Assembly: GCF_014838825.1 (NCBI RefSeq)
Contig: NZ_JACYMO010000010.1
Location: 62,001-126,000 of the forward strand
Length of the DNA: 64,000 bases
Reading direction: 5' to 3'
From: Erwinia persicina
GTDB lineage: Bacteria > Pseudomonadota > Gammaproteobacteria > Enterobacterales > Enterobacteriaceae
The translations under genes were made by a program, and so were the position numbers. This document shows, in pieces, positions 8,236 to 20,524 of this stretch (positions within the stretch are counted from its first letter, which is position 1; every line of letters begins with the position of its first letter). The notes under the pieces were generated by a model. The model did not search any database. It worked only from the letters and a program-made list of their open reading frames with translations, and had not been told where the DNA came from.

Positions 8236-9483
8236 ATGAGCTTTTCGGCATTTGGTGAAAAATTTACGCGCCATACAGGTATTTCACGCCTGATGGAAGA
8301 TATGGGTCAGGGCTTACGTACGCCGGGCACGGTGATGCTGGGTGGTGGCAATCCCGCGCAGATCCCGGCCATGAACGACTATTTCCAGCAGTTGCTTCAG
8401 CAGATGCATGATGAGGGCAAGCTGGCGGAGGCCCTGTGCAACTATGACGGCCCGCGGGGTAAAACGACGCTGCTGGATTCCCTGTCAGCCCTGCTGCGCG
8501 ACCAGCTTGGCTGGGACATCGCCCCGGAAAATATTGCCCTGACCAACGGTAGCCAGAGCGCTTTCTTTTATCTGTTTAACCTGTATGCCGGCTACCGTGC
8601 CGACGGCAGCAAAAAGCGTGTTCTGTTCCCGCTGGCTCCTGAATATCTGGGTTATGCCGATGCCGGTCTGGATGAAGACCTGTTTGTCTCGACGCGCCCT
8701 AATATTGAGATGCTGCCGGAAGGACAGTTTAAATATCACGTGGACTTTGAACATCTGCATATCGGTGAGGATACCGGTCTGATCTGTGTGTCGCGGCCGA
8801 CCAATCCGACCGGGAATGTGATCACCGATGATGAACTGCTCAAGCTGGATGCGCTGGCACAGCAGCATGATATCCCGCTGCTGATCGACAACGCGTACGG
8901 CGTCCCCTTCCCGGGAATTATCTTCAGCGAGGCACGCCCGCTGTGGAATCCGAATATTATTCTGTGTATGAGCCTGTCAAAGCTTGGCCTGCCGGGTGCG
9001 CGCTGCGGCATCATTATTGCCGATGAGAAGGTGATCTCTGCCGTCAGTAATATGAACGGTATTATCAGCCTGGCTCCCGGAAGCGTTGGGCCTGCCATCG
9101 CCAATGAGATGATCCAGCGCGGCGACTTGTTGCGACTGTCGGAAGAGGTGATCAAGCCGTTTTATCAGCAGCGCGTGACGCAGACCATTGCGGTGATCCG
9201 CCGTTATTTATCCCCTGACCGCTGCCTGATCCATAAGCCTGAAGGGGCGATTTTCCTCTGGCTGTGGTTTAAAGATCTGCCGATCACCACTGAAGTGCTG
9301 TATCAGCGGCTGAAAAAACGGGGCGTGCTGATGGTGCCGGGGCATTTCTTCTTCCCGGGGCTTGAGCAGGCGTGGCCGCACACGCATCAGTGCATGCGTA
9401 TGAACTATGTGCCGGACAACGATAAGATTGAGCAGGGGATCAGGATTCTGGCAGAGGAAGTTGAGCGGGCCCATTGCGAGTAA
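8236..9483 (+). CDS. avtA: Valine--pyruvate aminotransferase
   Basis: A 415-residue fold-type I PLP aminotransferase, close in length and start (MSFSAFGEKFTRHTGI) to E. coli AvtA. The PLP-binding lysine is K249 in SLSKLGLPGARCG. The aspartate of the PLP pocket is in LLIDNAYG (D218), and NPTGNV is the conserved substrate-side loop at about 190-195. It makes alanine and 2-ketoisovalerate from valine and pyruvate, or the reverse, in the cytoplasm. It is a single gene, convergent with ibpA. Confidence 0.95.
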   Translation: MSFSAFGEKFTRHTGISRLMEDMGQGLRTPGTVMLGGGNPAQIPAMNDYFQQLLQQMHDEGKLAEALCNYDGPRGKTTLLDSLSALLRDQLGWDIAPENIALTNGSQSAFFYLFNLYAGYRADGSKKRVLFPLAPEYLGYADAGLDEDLFVSTRPNIEMLPEGQFKYHVDFEHLHIGEDTGLICVSRPTNPTGNVITDDELLKLDALAQQHDIPLLIDNAYGVPFPGIIFSEARPLWNPNIILCMSLSKLGLPGARCGIIIADEKVISAVSNMNGIISLAPGSVGPAIANEMIQRGDLLRLSEEVIKPFYQQRVTQTIAVIRRYLSPDRCLIHKPEGAIFLWLWFKDLPITTEVLYQRLKKRGVLMVPGHFFFPGLEQAWPHTHQCMRMNYVPDNDKIEQGIRILAEEVERAHCE

Positions 9484-9488
9484 GATCG

Positions 9489-9514
9489 GGGCCGCCAGCG
9501 CCTGCTGACGGCCC
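9489..9514. terminator. Hairpin between convergent avtA and ibpA
   Basis: GGGCCGCCAGC (9489-9499) and GCTGACGGCCC (9504-9514) pair with one mismatch, which is a G-U on the minus-strand RNA. No clear T-run is present, so it is a possible shared terminator or 3'-end stabiliser. Confidence 0.45.
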
Positions 9515-9529
9515 GACTACCGTGCTGGA

Positions 9530-9952
9530 TTACTTGATGATTTCGATACGGCGCGGTTTATTTGCTTCAGGCACAACGCGCTCCAGATCGATATAAAGTA
9601 AACCGTTTTCCAGTTTTGCATCACGAACATGGACGTGTTCGGCTAACTGGAATTTGCGTTCGAAGTTACGCTCCGCGATCCCCTGATAGAGATAGGTGCG
9701 TTCCTGCTGCTCGTCCGGGTGCGATCCACGCACGCTGAGAAGATTATCGTGAGAGGTGATCTCCAGCTCATTCTCAGCAAAACCGGCAACGGCAATCGTA
9801 ATGCGGTAGTTGTTTTCGCCCACCAGCTCAACGTTATACGGAGGATAGCCGCCGTTATTGTTGCTCTGGCTCTGGCTTGATTCCAGCAGGTTGATCAGAC
9901 GGTCAAACCCGATGGAAGAACGGTAGAGTGGGGCAAGGTCGAAATTACGCAT
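9530..9952 (-). CDS. ibpA: Small heat shock protein IbpA (only Ibp in the locus)
   Basis: A 140-residue small heat shock protein: N-terminal arm ([19 protein letters not shown]), alpha-crystallin domain about 38-125, and C-terminal IEI anchoring motif. It binds unfolding proteins in aggregates and hands them to DnaK/ClpB. In E. coli ibpA is followed by ibpB; here avtA follows, so ibpB is missing. H68 and D111 correspond to E. coli Q66 and G109 after a two-residue insertion near residue 32. As I recall, these two changes have been linked to the single-protein IbpA of Erwiniaceae working without IbpB. A sigma-32 promoter and a thermometer-like leader lie upstream. Confidence 0.95.
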   Translation of the reverse strand: MRNFDLAPLYRSSIGFDRLINLLESSQSQSNNNGGYPPYNVELVGENNYRITIAVAGFAENELEITSHDNLLSVRGSHPDEQQERTYLYQGIAERNFERKFQLAEHVHVRDAKLENGLLYIDLERVVPEANKPRRIEIIK

Positions 9953-10066
9953 GTTTTAAGCTCCTGATTATCAGCGAGGATGAGGTCAATGATAACGGCC
10001 CTCCATCATGGACGGGTCGCCGGTTCAGAAAACACTGCCCTGTCGGCACAGGTTTCACTGACCGTA
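9953..10066 (-). promoter_or_regulatory. ROSE-like RNA thermometer leader of ibpA
   Basis: The roughly 110-nt leader carries the ROSE-type U(U/C)GCU element: UCGCU (complement of 9973-9977) stands just before the AGGAG ribosome site (complement of 9961-9965), which it can pair with imperfectly. The spacing matches heat-opened leaders of ibpA genes. Called from motif and context only; the fold was not computed. Confidence 0.7.
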
Positions 10067-10072
10067 GAAATA

Positions 10073-10100
10073 AAATGGTGATGAACACCATGCTTTCAAG
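10073..10100 (-). promoter_or_regulatory. Sigma-32 heat-shock promoter of ibpA
   Basis: On the minus strand CTTGAAA (complement of 10094-10100) is followed after 13 bp by CACCATTT (complement of 10073-10080). The sigma-32 consensus is CTTGAAA, 13-15 bp, CCCCATNT, so the match is nearly perfect. Confidence 0.85.
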
Positions 10101-10249
10101 GGGGAAATGACGATTTTTTTACCTGAAAGCACGTAATGACATACACTCAGGGATGAGTTTGCCGGGCCATCGTGCCAGCCACCACAGAGTGGCCAGTACG
10201 CCGGCAATGAGTCTCAGCCAGGCTTGCCATGACTGAAGGGATGATCGAG

Positions 10250-10612
10250 ATGAATGCTTTAAAGAAGTGCCATATTGCCGGGTTGGTTGCCTGTGTTTCC
10301 CTGGTCAGCACCAGCGGTTGCTCAAGCATGATGTCACACAGCGGCGCGGGCGAGGGCTATTATCCCGGTACGCGCGCCAGCGCCAGTGTTCTGACGGACA
10401 AAGACAGCAGCTGGGTTATGAAGCCCCTGGCTCTGATTGATCTGCCTTTTTCTGCCGTACTGGATACGCTGCTGCTGCCACTCGATTATTACCGCGCCGG
10501 GGATACTGACTCGCCACGCGATCGTGTCCGCCGCAGCGAACAGAAGAACCGTACCAACGAGATTATGCAGCAGACCATCGCCCCGGACGTGGCTAATTCA
10601 CCTGCGCCGTAA
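10250..10612 (+). CDS. yidQ: YidQ/YceK-family lipoprotein
   Basis: A 120-residue putative lipoprotein. A basic, hydrophobic signal ends in a lipobox-like STSGC, and the mature part has the family segment MSHSGAGEGYYPGTRAS followed by the hydrophobic LIDLPFSAVLDTLLLPLDY. E. coli YidQ has the same organisation and the same neighbours (ibpA and yidR). The ATG at 10250 has a GAAGGG ribosome site at proper distance; starts at 10229 and 10241 are less well placed. Function is unknown; it probably sits in the outer membrane. Its 3' end overlaps the convergent yidR by 20 bp. Confidence 0.85.
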   Translation: MNALKKCHIAGLVACVSLVSTSGCSSMMSHSGAGEGYYPGTRASASVLTDKDSSWVMKPLALIDLPFSAVLDTLLLPLDYYRAGDTDSPRDRVRRSEQKNRTNEIMQQTIAPDVANSPAP

Positions 10613-11861
10613 ATATCTGTCTAAACTCACCACAGTCACGCAAATACGCCACGGACCGCCCGTCGGGGGAAAACACCACCGCATCGGCCACCGGGGCAAC
10701 TGCGCTGCGCGCGGTGATGCGTCGTAACGATCCGCTTCTGGCATCACAGAGAGTAATGCTGTTGTCCATGACAAACGCCAGCTGATGCCCGTCAGGATGC
10801 CAGCTAAACGCGGACTGAATATCGCTGTCACCCCGGGTGACCTGGTGAGGTTCACCGCCCAGCGGAGAGACGGTCCACAGCTGTACCACGCCAGCATCAT
10901 CCTTCATCAGAAAGGCAATGGCGCTGCCATCCGGTGAGCACCGCAGCCAGTGTCGCGGTGTCGCGGCCAGACCGGGAAAACGACGGTCTGCGGTAAAGGT
11001 CAGACGCCGCTGTTGCACGCCTCTGGGCGGGGCCGGCAGTCGGGTTTCACTGCCTTCCAGCGGCGCATCGCCCGCGATGGCGAACGCCGCGTTGCTTTCC
11101 GGCAGGTCAACGATAAACACCTCCGTCACTTTTTCCCCGCTGGCCGACAGCGTGTCACCCATAAAGGCCAGCGCCCAGCGCTGTTGGCTGCCATCAGAGC
11201 GCTGGTAACCCTGCTGACCCACCCAGCCCTCTTCGTAAGCCCGGTTAATCTCATCGCTGCCCGGCCGTGGGCTGGCCGTCGTGCAGCTGACCAGCACACA
11301 GTAGTGGCTGCCCTCATATTCGCGGGGATGGTGTTTCGGCGGACACACCGCGTGTAGCGGCACGGCCACCCCCACATTGCGTAAATCCTGGGCCTTATCC
11401 CATTCATGCATAACATGGTCGTTATAGGTAAAACTCAGGCGTGTACCGTCCGGGCTGAAAACGTGTACATGTGATCCTCCGCGCAGCGCACCGGCGGTAT
11501 AAGGGGGAGTGATATCGCAGGCATCCAGGGTTTCCGCGACCCCGTGCTGGATGATCACCCCGCGACGGTGGTGGAAATCATACTTCCACTGGCTGTCCGG
11601 ATGTTCCGGTCCGTGTATGCAGACGTAACGGGCAGGCAGGTCCGGGCTGACGGTCACGACACCGACATGGGCACCGTCGCGCGCCTGATACAGCACTTCG
11701 GTCACGCCGCTGTGGGCGTTAACCTGTTCAATCGTCAGCCCCGTAAAAGACGCTCCGCCGGGACGCACATCATAAGCCAGCCACTGACTGTCGGCGGTCC
11801 AGACGTTGATATTGGTTAACTGGTGATGACGCGGAGCGAACGTTAGCTGTTTTTCTTTCAT
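10593..11861 (-). CDS. yidR: YidR, beta-propeller protein (DUF3748)
   Basis: A 422-residue protein resembling the TolB-like beta-propeller family. Repeated blades carry SPDG-type turns, such as HVFSPDGTRLSFTYNDH (about 133-149), LRCSPDGSAIAFLM, FSWHPDGHQLAFVM and VFSPDGRSVAYL near the end. No signal peptide is obvious. E. coli YidR lies beside yidQ and ibpA in the same order. The biochemical role is unknown. The 3' ends of yidR and yidQ overlap by 20 bp in convergent orientation. Confidence 0.85.
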   Translation of the reverse strand: MKEKQLTFAPRHHQLTNINVWTADSQWLAYDVRPGGASFTGLTIEQVNAHSGVTEVLYQARDGAHVGVVTVSPDLPARYVCIHGPEHPDSQWKYDFHHRRGVIIQHGVAETLDACDITPPYTAGALRGGSHVHVFSPDGTRLSFTYNDHVMHEWDKAQDLRNVGVAVPLHAVCPPKHHPREYEGSHYCVLVSCTTASPRPGSDEINRAYEEGWVGQQGYQRSDGSQQRWALAFMGDTLSASGEKVTEVFIVDLPESNAAFAIAGDAPLEGSETRLPAPPRGVQQRRLTFTADRRFPGLAATPRHWLRCSPDGSAIAFLMKDDAGVVQLWTVSPLGGEPHQVTRGDSDIQSAFSWHPDGHQLAFVMDNSITLCDARSGSLRRITARSAVAPVADAVVFSPDGRSVAYLRDCGEFRQIFTAQVN

Positions 11862-11945
11862 CGGAAGAACCCTTTGCGCGGTTTTGCTCAGGGTAATTCA
11901 TTCGGCGGATGAAGGGTATCCGCCGTCTGACTGGCAGGGTAAAAA

Positions 11946-12755
11946 TTACAGAACGTACTTCTCGATAGCCACGGCCACACCATCTTCAGCGTTAGACGCG
12001 GTCACAAACTGCGCAATGGCCTTAACTGAGTCAATGCCGTTGCCCATCGCCACCCCTGTACCGGCAAATTCCAGCATAGCCAAATCGTTTTCCTGGTCGC
12101 CCAGTGCCATCACCTCCTCACGCTGCAGTCCCAGACGGTCAGCCAGGGCTTTCACGCCAGCGCCTTTATTCACCTCTTTGTTAAGGATTTCCAGGAAGTA
12201 AGGTGAGCTTTTCAGCAGGGTATTGCGCCTCCGGGCTTCCGCCGGGATACGTACGATAGCGGCATCCAGCAGCTCCGGCTCATCAATCATCATGATTTTC
12301 GGGAAGGTCATGGAAGCATCCATCTCTTCTACCGGGCGGTAGCGCAAGGGAATGCCCGTCAGGCTGGCTTCATGCACGGTATAGCGGCTGATATCTTTAT
12401 TCGCGGTGTACAGATGGGTCTGCGTCAGCGCCTGGAAATGCACGCCGAGATCGCGCGCCATCTGCTCATAGTAAAGATAGTCGTCAAAGCTGACCGCCAC
12501 TTCCGCAATGCACTCGCCGCTATCTGCTTTCTGCACCAGCGCACCGTTATTGCTGATGCAGTACTGACCTTCCTGCTGCAAGCCCAGCTCCGCCAGGTAA
12601 CGCTGTACGCCGATAAACGGACGGCCGGTGGCCAGCACCACCGCCACGCCTTTATCACGTGCGGCCTGGATCGCCTGCTTCACGCGCGGAGAAATTTCAT
12701 GCTGTGGGTTAAGCAGCGTGCCATCCATATCAATCGCAATCAGTTTAATCGCCAT
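11946..12755 (-). CDS. yidA: Sugar phosphatase YidA (HAD superfamily, Cof type)
   Basis: A 269-residue HAD phosphatase. Motif I is IDMDGTLL with nucleophile D9 and acid D11; motif II is the VVLATGRP segment (about 40-47); motif IV is ALGDQENDLAML near residue 218. The large C2 cap is of Cof type. E. coli YidA hydrolyses sugar phosphates such as erythrose-4-phosphate and mannose-1-phosphate. It lies downstream of gyrB on the same strand behind a strong terminator, so it should have its own promoter. The dgo genes that separate yidR and yidA in E. coli are absent here. Confidence 0.92.
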   Translation of the reverse strand: MAIKLIAIDMDGTLLNPQHEISPRVKQAIQAARDKGVAVVLATGRPFIGVQRYLAELGLQQEGQYCISNNGALVQKADSGECIAEVAVSFDDYLYYEQMARDLGVHFQALTQTHLYTANKDISRYTVHEASLTGIPLRYRPVEEMDASMTFPKIMMIDEPELLDAAIVRIPAEARRRNTLLKSSPYFLEILNKEVNKGAGVKALADRLGLQREEVMALGDQENDLAMLEFAGTGVAMGNGIDSVKAIAQFVTASNAEDGVAVAIEKYVL

Positions 12756-12878
12756 ACCATCCTCGTTAGCTAAGAGTTTGTTACCATGCTAGCGCGATTC
12801 AGCTCAGAATGACCAGCCTGACAGTGAAATGAGCGGCACGCTACGCACCGTGACGCCAGCGGAAAGGAAACCCAGGAC

Positions 12879-12910
12879 AAAAAAAAAGCAGACCCGGAGG
12901 TCTGCTTTTT
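12879..12910 (-). terminator. Bidirectional terminator after gyrB
   Basis: Stem GCAGACC (12888-12894), loop CGGA, GGTCTGC (12899-12905), with an A-run on the left and T-run on the right. Read on the minus strand it ends the dnaA-dnaN-recF-gyrB unit. Confidence 0.9.
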
Positions 12911-12950
12911 GCTGGCGGGCGACCGGTAAAAAAGGTCGCTGCCTGCACGA

Positions 12951-16462
<3,512 letters not shown>

Positions 16463-16536
16463 AAATGCAGTGGTTCCACAGAGAGTAAAGAAGTTGAATT
16501 GCCCGGCTCGTTATCTCTGTAACACCGATCCAGGCC

Positions 16537-16623
16537 GTCGGCGTCGCCGCCAGTTTGCATACGGCCAGTGCGCAGTCGCCGCAGCGTACCGAAGTACGTG
16601 AGGATGACAAGCACTGCCCGGGC
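16537..16623 (-). repeat. Dispersed repeat family A, copy 1 (between dnaN and recF)
   Basis: Read on the minus strand this segment contains GGCAGTGCT, ATCCTCACGTAC, GTACGCT, GGCCGT and AAACTG in that order. The same blocks occur with the same spacing at 53831-53902 on the plus strand. Its core is a near-palindrome around CACGTAC...GTACGCT. It has no coding potential of its own and separates recF from dnaN. Confidence 0.75.
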
Positions 16624-16653
16624 GCAAAAGGGCAAGCAAGTTAGCCCGATAAA

Positions 16654-17754
16654 TTACAATCTCATCGGCATGACGACATAGGCTGCGCTTTGACTGGCCG
16701 CATCTTCGATCTGCACACTGGATACCGAGTCCGTCAGCAGCAGGCGCACATTCTCGCACTTCAGCGCGTTCAGCACATCCAGCACGTAGCTGACGTTAAA
16801 GCCGATTTCGAGGTCGGTGCCGCCGTAAGTGACATCCAGAATCTCTTCGGCCTCTTCCTGCTCCGGGTTATTCGCCGTAATCTTCAGCTGATTTTCGCTG
16901 ATATAAAGGCGAACACCACGGAATTTCTCGTTAGAGAGGATCGCTGCACGGGCAAAGGCCTGCTTCAGCAGGTCGCAGCCCGCATCAAGAGTTTTGTCGG
17001 GGTTTTTCGGCAACACGCGGCGATAATCAGGGAAGCGACCATCCACCAGCTTGGAGGTGAAGATAAAATCTCCCACGTGGGCACGGATATTGTTGCTGCC
17101 AATCTGCACCTGCAGTGGCGTATCGCCGCCGTCCAGCAGACGTACCAGTTCAATCACCCCTTTACGCGGCACGATCACCGAATGGCTTGGCAGCGACTGC
17201 CCGACCGGCATGGAACACACCGCCAGACGGTGGCCGTCGGTGGCCACCGTACGCAGCTCTTCGCCTTCGGTTTCAAATAGCATACCGTTCAGGTAGTAGC
17301 GCACGTCCTGATGAGCCATCGAGAACTGCGTGGCTTCGATCAGGCGCTTCATCGTGGCCTGCGGCAGCGTAAACTCCACCTCGCTCTGCCAGTCGTCCAG
17401 GTTCGGGAAGTCGCTGGCGGGCAGCGTGGAAAGTGAGAAACGGCTGCGGCCGGAGCGCACCAGCATCCTCTCACCGTCCAGGATCACCGTGATCTCTGCG
17501 CCTTCCGGCAGACCACGACAGATATCAAAGAATTTTCGCGCCGGTACGGTGGTGGCCCCCGGCTCATGGTCCTGGGTCAGCGCTACGCGGGCGACCATTT
17601 CCATTTCTAAATCGGTACCGGTCAGCAGCAGCGTACCCTCAGTGACCTGCAGCAGCAGATTACCAAGAATGGGCAGCGTCGGACGCCCGCCTAACGGGCT
17701 GCTAACTTGCTGTAAGGGTTTGAGTAAATGCTCACGTTCTACAATAAATTTCAT
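16654..17754 (-). CDS. dnaN: DNA polymerase III beta sliding clamp
   Basis: A 366-residue protein, the same length as E. coli DnaN, beginning MKFIVEREHLLKPLQQV and ending in the MPMRL tail that helps form the peptide-binding pocket. Three repeated clamp domains are expected at about 1-120, 125-245 and 250-366. The dimer encircles DNA and tethers polymerases, MutS and Hda. It starts 2 bp after the dnaA stop, so translation is probably coupled. Confidence 0.98.
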   Translation of the reverse strand: MKFIVEREHLLKPLQQVSSPLGGRPTLPILGNLLLQVTEGTLLLTGTDLEMEMVARVALTQDHEPGATTVPARKFFDICRGLPEGAEITVILDGERMLVRSGRSRFSLSTLPASDFPNLDDWQSEVEFTLPQATMKRLIEATQFSMAHQDVRYYLNGMLFETEGEELRTVATDGHRLAVCSMPVGQSLPSHSVIVPRKGVIELVRLLDGGDTPLQVQIGSNNIRAHVGDFIFTSKLVDGRFPDYRRVLPKNPDKTLDAGCDLLKQAFARAAILSNEKFRGVRLYISENQLKITANNPEQEEAEEILDVTYGGTDLEIGFNVSYVLDVLNALKCENVRLLLTDSVSSVQIEDAASQSAAYVVMPMRL

Positions 17755-17756
17755 AG

Positions 17757-19148
17757 TCAGGAAGATAATGTTCTGATTAGATTTGAGAAATCTTCTTTAA
17801 TGTCGTGACTCTCTTCACGCAACTGCTCGATTTTACGGCAGGCATGTAACACCGTGGTGTGGTCACGACCCCCGAAAGCATCACCGATTTCCGGCAGACT
17901 GTGGTTGGTCAGTTCTTTGGCCATCGCCATCGCCATCTGGCGTGGACGGGCAACCGAACGGGAACGTCGCTTCGACAGCAGATCGGCCACTTTGATTTTA
18001 TAATATTCAGCGACTGTCTTCTGGATATTATCAATGGTGACCAGCTTCTCCTGCAATGCCAGCAGATCGCGCAGCGCTTCGCGCACAAAATCGATGGTGA
18101 TGGCACGACCGGTAAAGTTGGCGTTGGCGATCACGCGATTCAGCGCACCTTCCAGCTCACGAACGTTTGAACGCAGTCGTTTGGCAATAAAGAACGCGAC
18201 CTCACCGGGCAGGCGAATGTCATTTTCGTCGGCTTTCTTCATCAGGATCGCTACGCGGGTTTCCAGCTCCGGCGGCTCGATCGCCACCGTCAGGCCCCAG
18301 CCAAAGCGTGATTTCAGACGATCCTCCACCCCGTTGATCTCTTTCGGATAACGATCCGAGGTCAAAATGATCTGCTGATTGCCTTCCAGCAGCGCATTAA
18401 AGGTGTGGAAAAACTCTTCCTGTGAACGCTCTTTATTGGCAAAGAACTGAATATCATCGATCAGCAGCGCATCGACCGAGCGGTAGTAACGCTTGAACTC
18501 TTCAATGGCGTTATTCTGCAGTGCTTTGACCATGTCCTGCACAAAACGCTCTGAGTGCATATAAACCACTTTCGCGTTTGGCTTGCGCGCCATAATGCCG
18601 TTACCCACCGCATGCAGCAGGTGCGTTTTACCCAGGCCTGTACCGCCATACAGGAACAAGGGGTTATAAGCGCCGCCGGGGTTATCTGCAACCTGACGTG
18701 CCGCCGCACGCGCCAGCTGGTTCGATTTACCCTCAACAAAGTTGTCAAAATTGTGCTTGGTATTCACATTCGAGCGATAAGACAGCTCTGCCGGTGCCGG
18801 CATGTTGTCCCAGCTTGGCCGCATCGGGGCAGGACGGCTGATGATACCCGGTGCGCTGGCATGAGCACTGGCCATTACCGGCTGGCTGATGGTCTGCGCG
18901 ACCGGCTTACTGCCAACCTCAAAACGCAGCAATGGCACATTTGCCCCGCAAAAATCATTTAGCAGGGCATTGATATTATTCAGGTATTTATCCCGAACCC
19001 AATCGAGTACAAAACGGTTTGGTGCATACAAGGCCAGCGTATTGTCATTCAGTTCGGCCTGTAAGGGACGTATCCACATGCTAAATTCTGTGGCAGGTAG
19101 CTCATCCTGCAGGCGGGCAAGACACTGTTGCCAAAGCGTAAGTGACAC
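17757..19148 (-). CDS. dnaA: Chromosomal replication initiator DnaA
   Basis: A 463-residue initiator. Domain I begins [18 protein letters not shown]; the AAA+ domain has Walker [12 protein letters not shown] and Walker [10 protein letters not shown]; domain IV has the DnaA-box reading motif [14 protein letters not shown] chose the GTG at 19148 because it matches the GTG start and N-terminus of E. coli dnaA and has a GGAG site 6 bp upstream. The longer in-frame reading from 19277 adds an unconserved extension. DnaA-ATP melts oriC, found 34 kb away in this window, and a DnaA box lies in its own upstream region. Confidence 0.98.
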   Translation of the reverse strand: MSLTLWQQCLARLQDELPATEFSMWIRPLQAELNDNTLALYAPNRFVLDWVRDKYLNNINALLNDFCGANVPLLRFEVGSKPVAQTISQPVMASAHASAPGIISRPAPMRPSWDNMPAPAELSYRSNVNTKHNFDNFVEGKSNQLARAAARQVADNPGGAYNPLFLYGGTGLGKTHLLHAVGNGIMARKPNAKVVYMHSERFVQDMVKALQNNAIEEFKRYYRSVDALLIDDIQFFANKERSQEEFFHTFNALLEGNQQIILTSDRYPKEINGVEDRLKSRFGWGLTVAIEPPELETRVAILMKKADENDIRLPGEVAFFIAKRLRSNVRELEGALNRVIANANFTGRAITIDFVREALRDLLALQEKLVTIDNIQKTVAEYYKIKVADLLSKRRSRSVARPRQMAMAMAKELTNHSLPEIGDAFGGRDHTTVLHACRKIEQLREESHDIKEDFSNLIRTLSS

Positions 19149-19386
19149 GGCGGACTCCACTCGAAAAAATTCGATAAGATATAAAAGGCGCTGAAGCGAT
19201 AATTTCATCATTGTTGACGCATGCCGATGAGACACATGCGAACCGCTATCCGCGGTTACTCCGCCCGTCCCCGACATTTTTCATGCTTGCGGGGTAGGAT
19301 CCGACCCGGAGGATCGTCAGCGGAAGGGCGGATCATAGCGTAAAGCGCAGCAGAGATCTTCACTTTCTACACAGTTTTGATCCAAT

Positions 19387-19395
19387 TTATCCACA
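19387..19395 (+). promoter_or_regulatory. DnaA box upstream of dnaA
   Basis: TTATCCACA is a perfect consensus DnaA box. In E. coli a box in the dnaA promoter mediates autorepression by DnaA; the same is inferred here. Confidence 0.85.
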
Positions 19396-19654
19396 GGCAT
19401 CCACAGCGGGGATAAGTTTACGCCACCCTGAGCAAAAGGCATTCAGGATCGTCTGCATTCGTTGAAATTTAATGGCGGCGTCACGTTATTGCCGCAAACT
19501 CAATGTAACGGGATCGCAAGAAGATCCTGCGCGATCCTTGCGATTTTTAATGGACACCGTATAATTCTTGCCCCGGCGTGTGGCGCCATAGCCCTTTTGG
19601 CTGAAACAGTGAGTCACTACGGGCAATCAAGGCGCGCTTTTCACGCGAAGTAAA

Positions 19655-19683
19655 TTGACTCTGGACTGTACAATTATTACAAT
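19655..19683 (+). promoter_or_regulatory. Sigma-70 promoter of rpmH-rnpA
   Basis: TTGACT (19655-19660), 17-bp spacer, TACAAT (19678-19683). It is near consensus and lies about 100 bp upstream of the rpmH start, fitting a strong ribosomal-protein promoter. Confidence 0.85.
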
Positions 19684-19770
19684 CCCGCCTCTTTATTAAA
19701 GACACACTGAGGCGTCGGTCGTTTTTTCGGGCCAGATAACGCGTCACCAAGTGAAATTTTCCAAGTTTAG

Positions 19771-19923
<153 letters not shown>

Positions 19924-19940
19924 TAAAAGCTAACCGCTGA

Positions 19941-20300
19941 GTGGTTAAGCTCGCATTTCCCAGGGAGTTACGTTTGTTAACTCCCACTCATTTCACTTTC
20001 GTCTTCCAGCAGCCACAACGGGCTGGCACGCCGCAAATTACTATTCTCGGCCGCCTGAACGCGCTGGGGCATCCCCGCATCGGTCTTACCGTCGCCAAAA
20101 AACATGTTAAACGTGCTCACGAACGTAACCGGATCAAGCGATTGACCCGCGAAAGCTTTCGTCTGCGTCAGCATGAATTGCCCGCGATGGATTTTGTGAT
20201 CGTAGCGAAAAAGGGTGTTGCCGATCTGGATAATAAGGCACTGACGGAAGCGTTGGAGAAATTATGGCGTCGCCATTGTCGCCTGGCTCGCGGGTCCTGA
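19941..20300 (+). CDS. rnpA: Ribonuclease P protein component
   Basis: A 119-residue basic protein with a GTG start, as in E. coli. The RNR signature [16 protein letters not shown] is at about 59-74. It binds the RnpB RNA to process tRNA 5' ends. The start is fixed by homology ([12 protein letters not shown]) and by spacing to rpmH. The last 37 bp overlap yidD in another frame, a conserved arrangement. Confidence 0.97.
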   Translation: MVKLAFPRELRLLTPTHFTFVFQQPQRAGTPQITILGRLNALGHPRIGLTVAKKHVKRAHERNRIKRLTRESFRLRQHELPAMDFVIVAKKGVADLDNKALTEALEKLWRRHCRLARGS

Positions 20301-20506
20301 TCGCGCTGATTCGCGTCTATCAACGCGTAATCAGTCCGCTGTTAGGGCCCCACTGCCGTTTTCACCCCACCTGCTCGCAATACGGTATTGAGGCATTGCG
20401 CAGGTTTGGGGTGGTAAAAGGGAGTTGGTTGACGATGAAACGCATATTAAAATGCCACCCCTTAAACCCGGGTGGCGACGATCCGGTGCCGCCACATAAC
20501 CATTGA
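20264..20506 (+). CDS. yidD: Membrane protein insertion efficiency factor YidD
   Basis: An 80-residue protein. The family segments [20 protein letters not shown] (about 19-38, with two cysteines) and [13 protein letters not shown] are intact. It is predicted to lie at the inner face of the cytoplasmic membrane as an amphipathic helix and helps YidC-dependent insertion. It starts inside the end of rnpA and ends 18 bp before yidC, so it is translated from the same transcript. Confidence 0.96.
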   Translation: MASPLSPGSRVLIALIRVYQRVISPLLGPHCRFHPTCSQYGIEALRRFGVVKGSWLTMKRILKCHPLNPGGDDPVPPHNH

Positions 20507-20524
20507 TCCCAGAGAACATTAACG

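Noticed and set aside
19149..19277. N-terminal extension of dnaA from an upstream in-frame start
   Set aside because: The GTG at 19148 matches the conserved N-terminus and has a ribosome site; the extension is not conserved.
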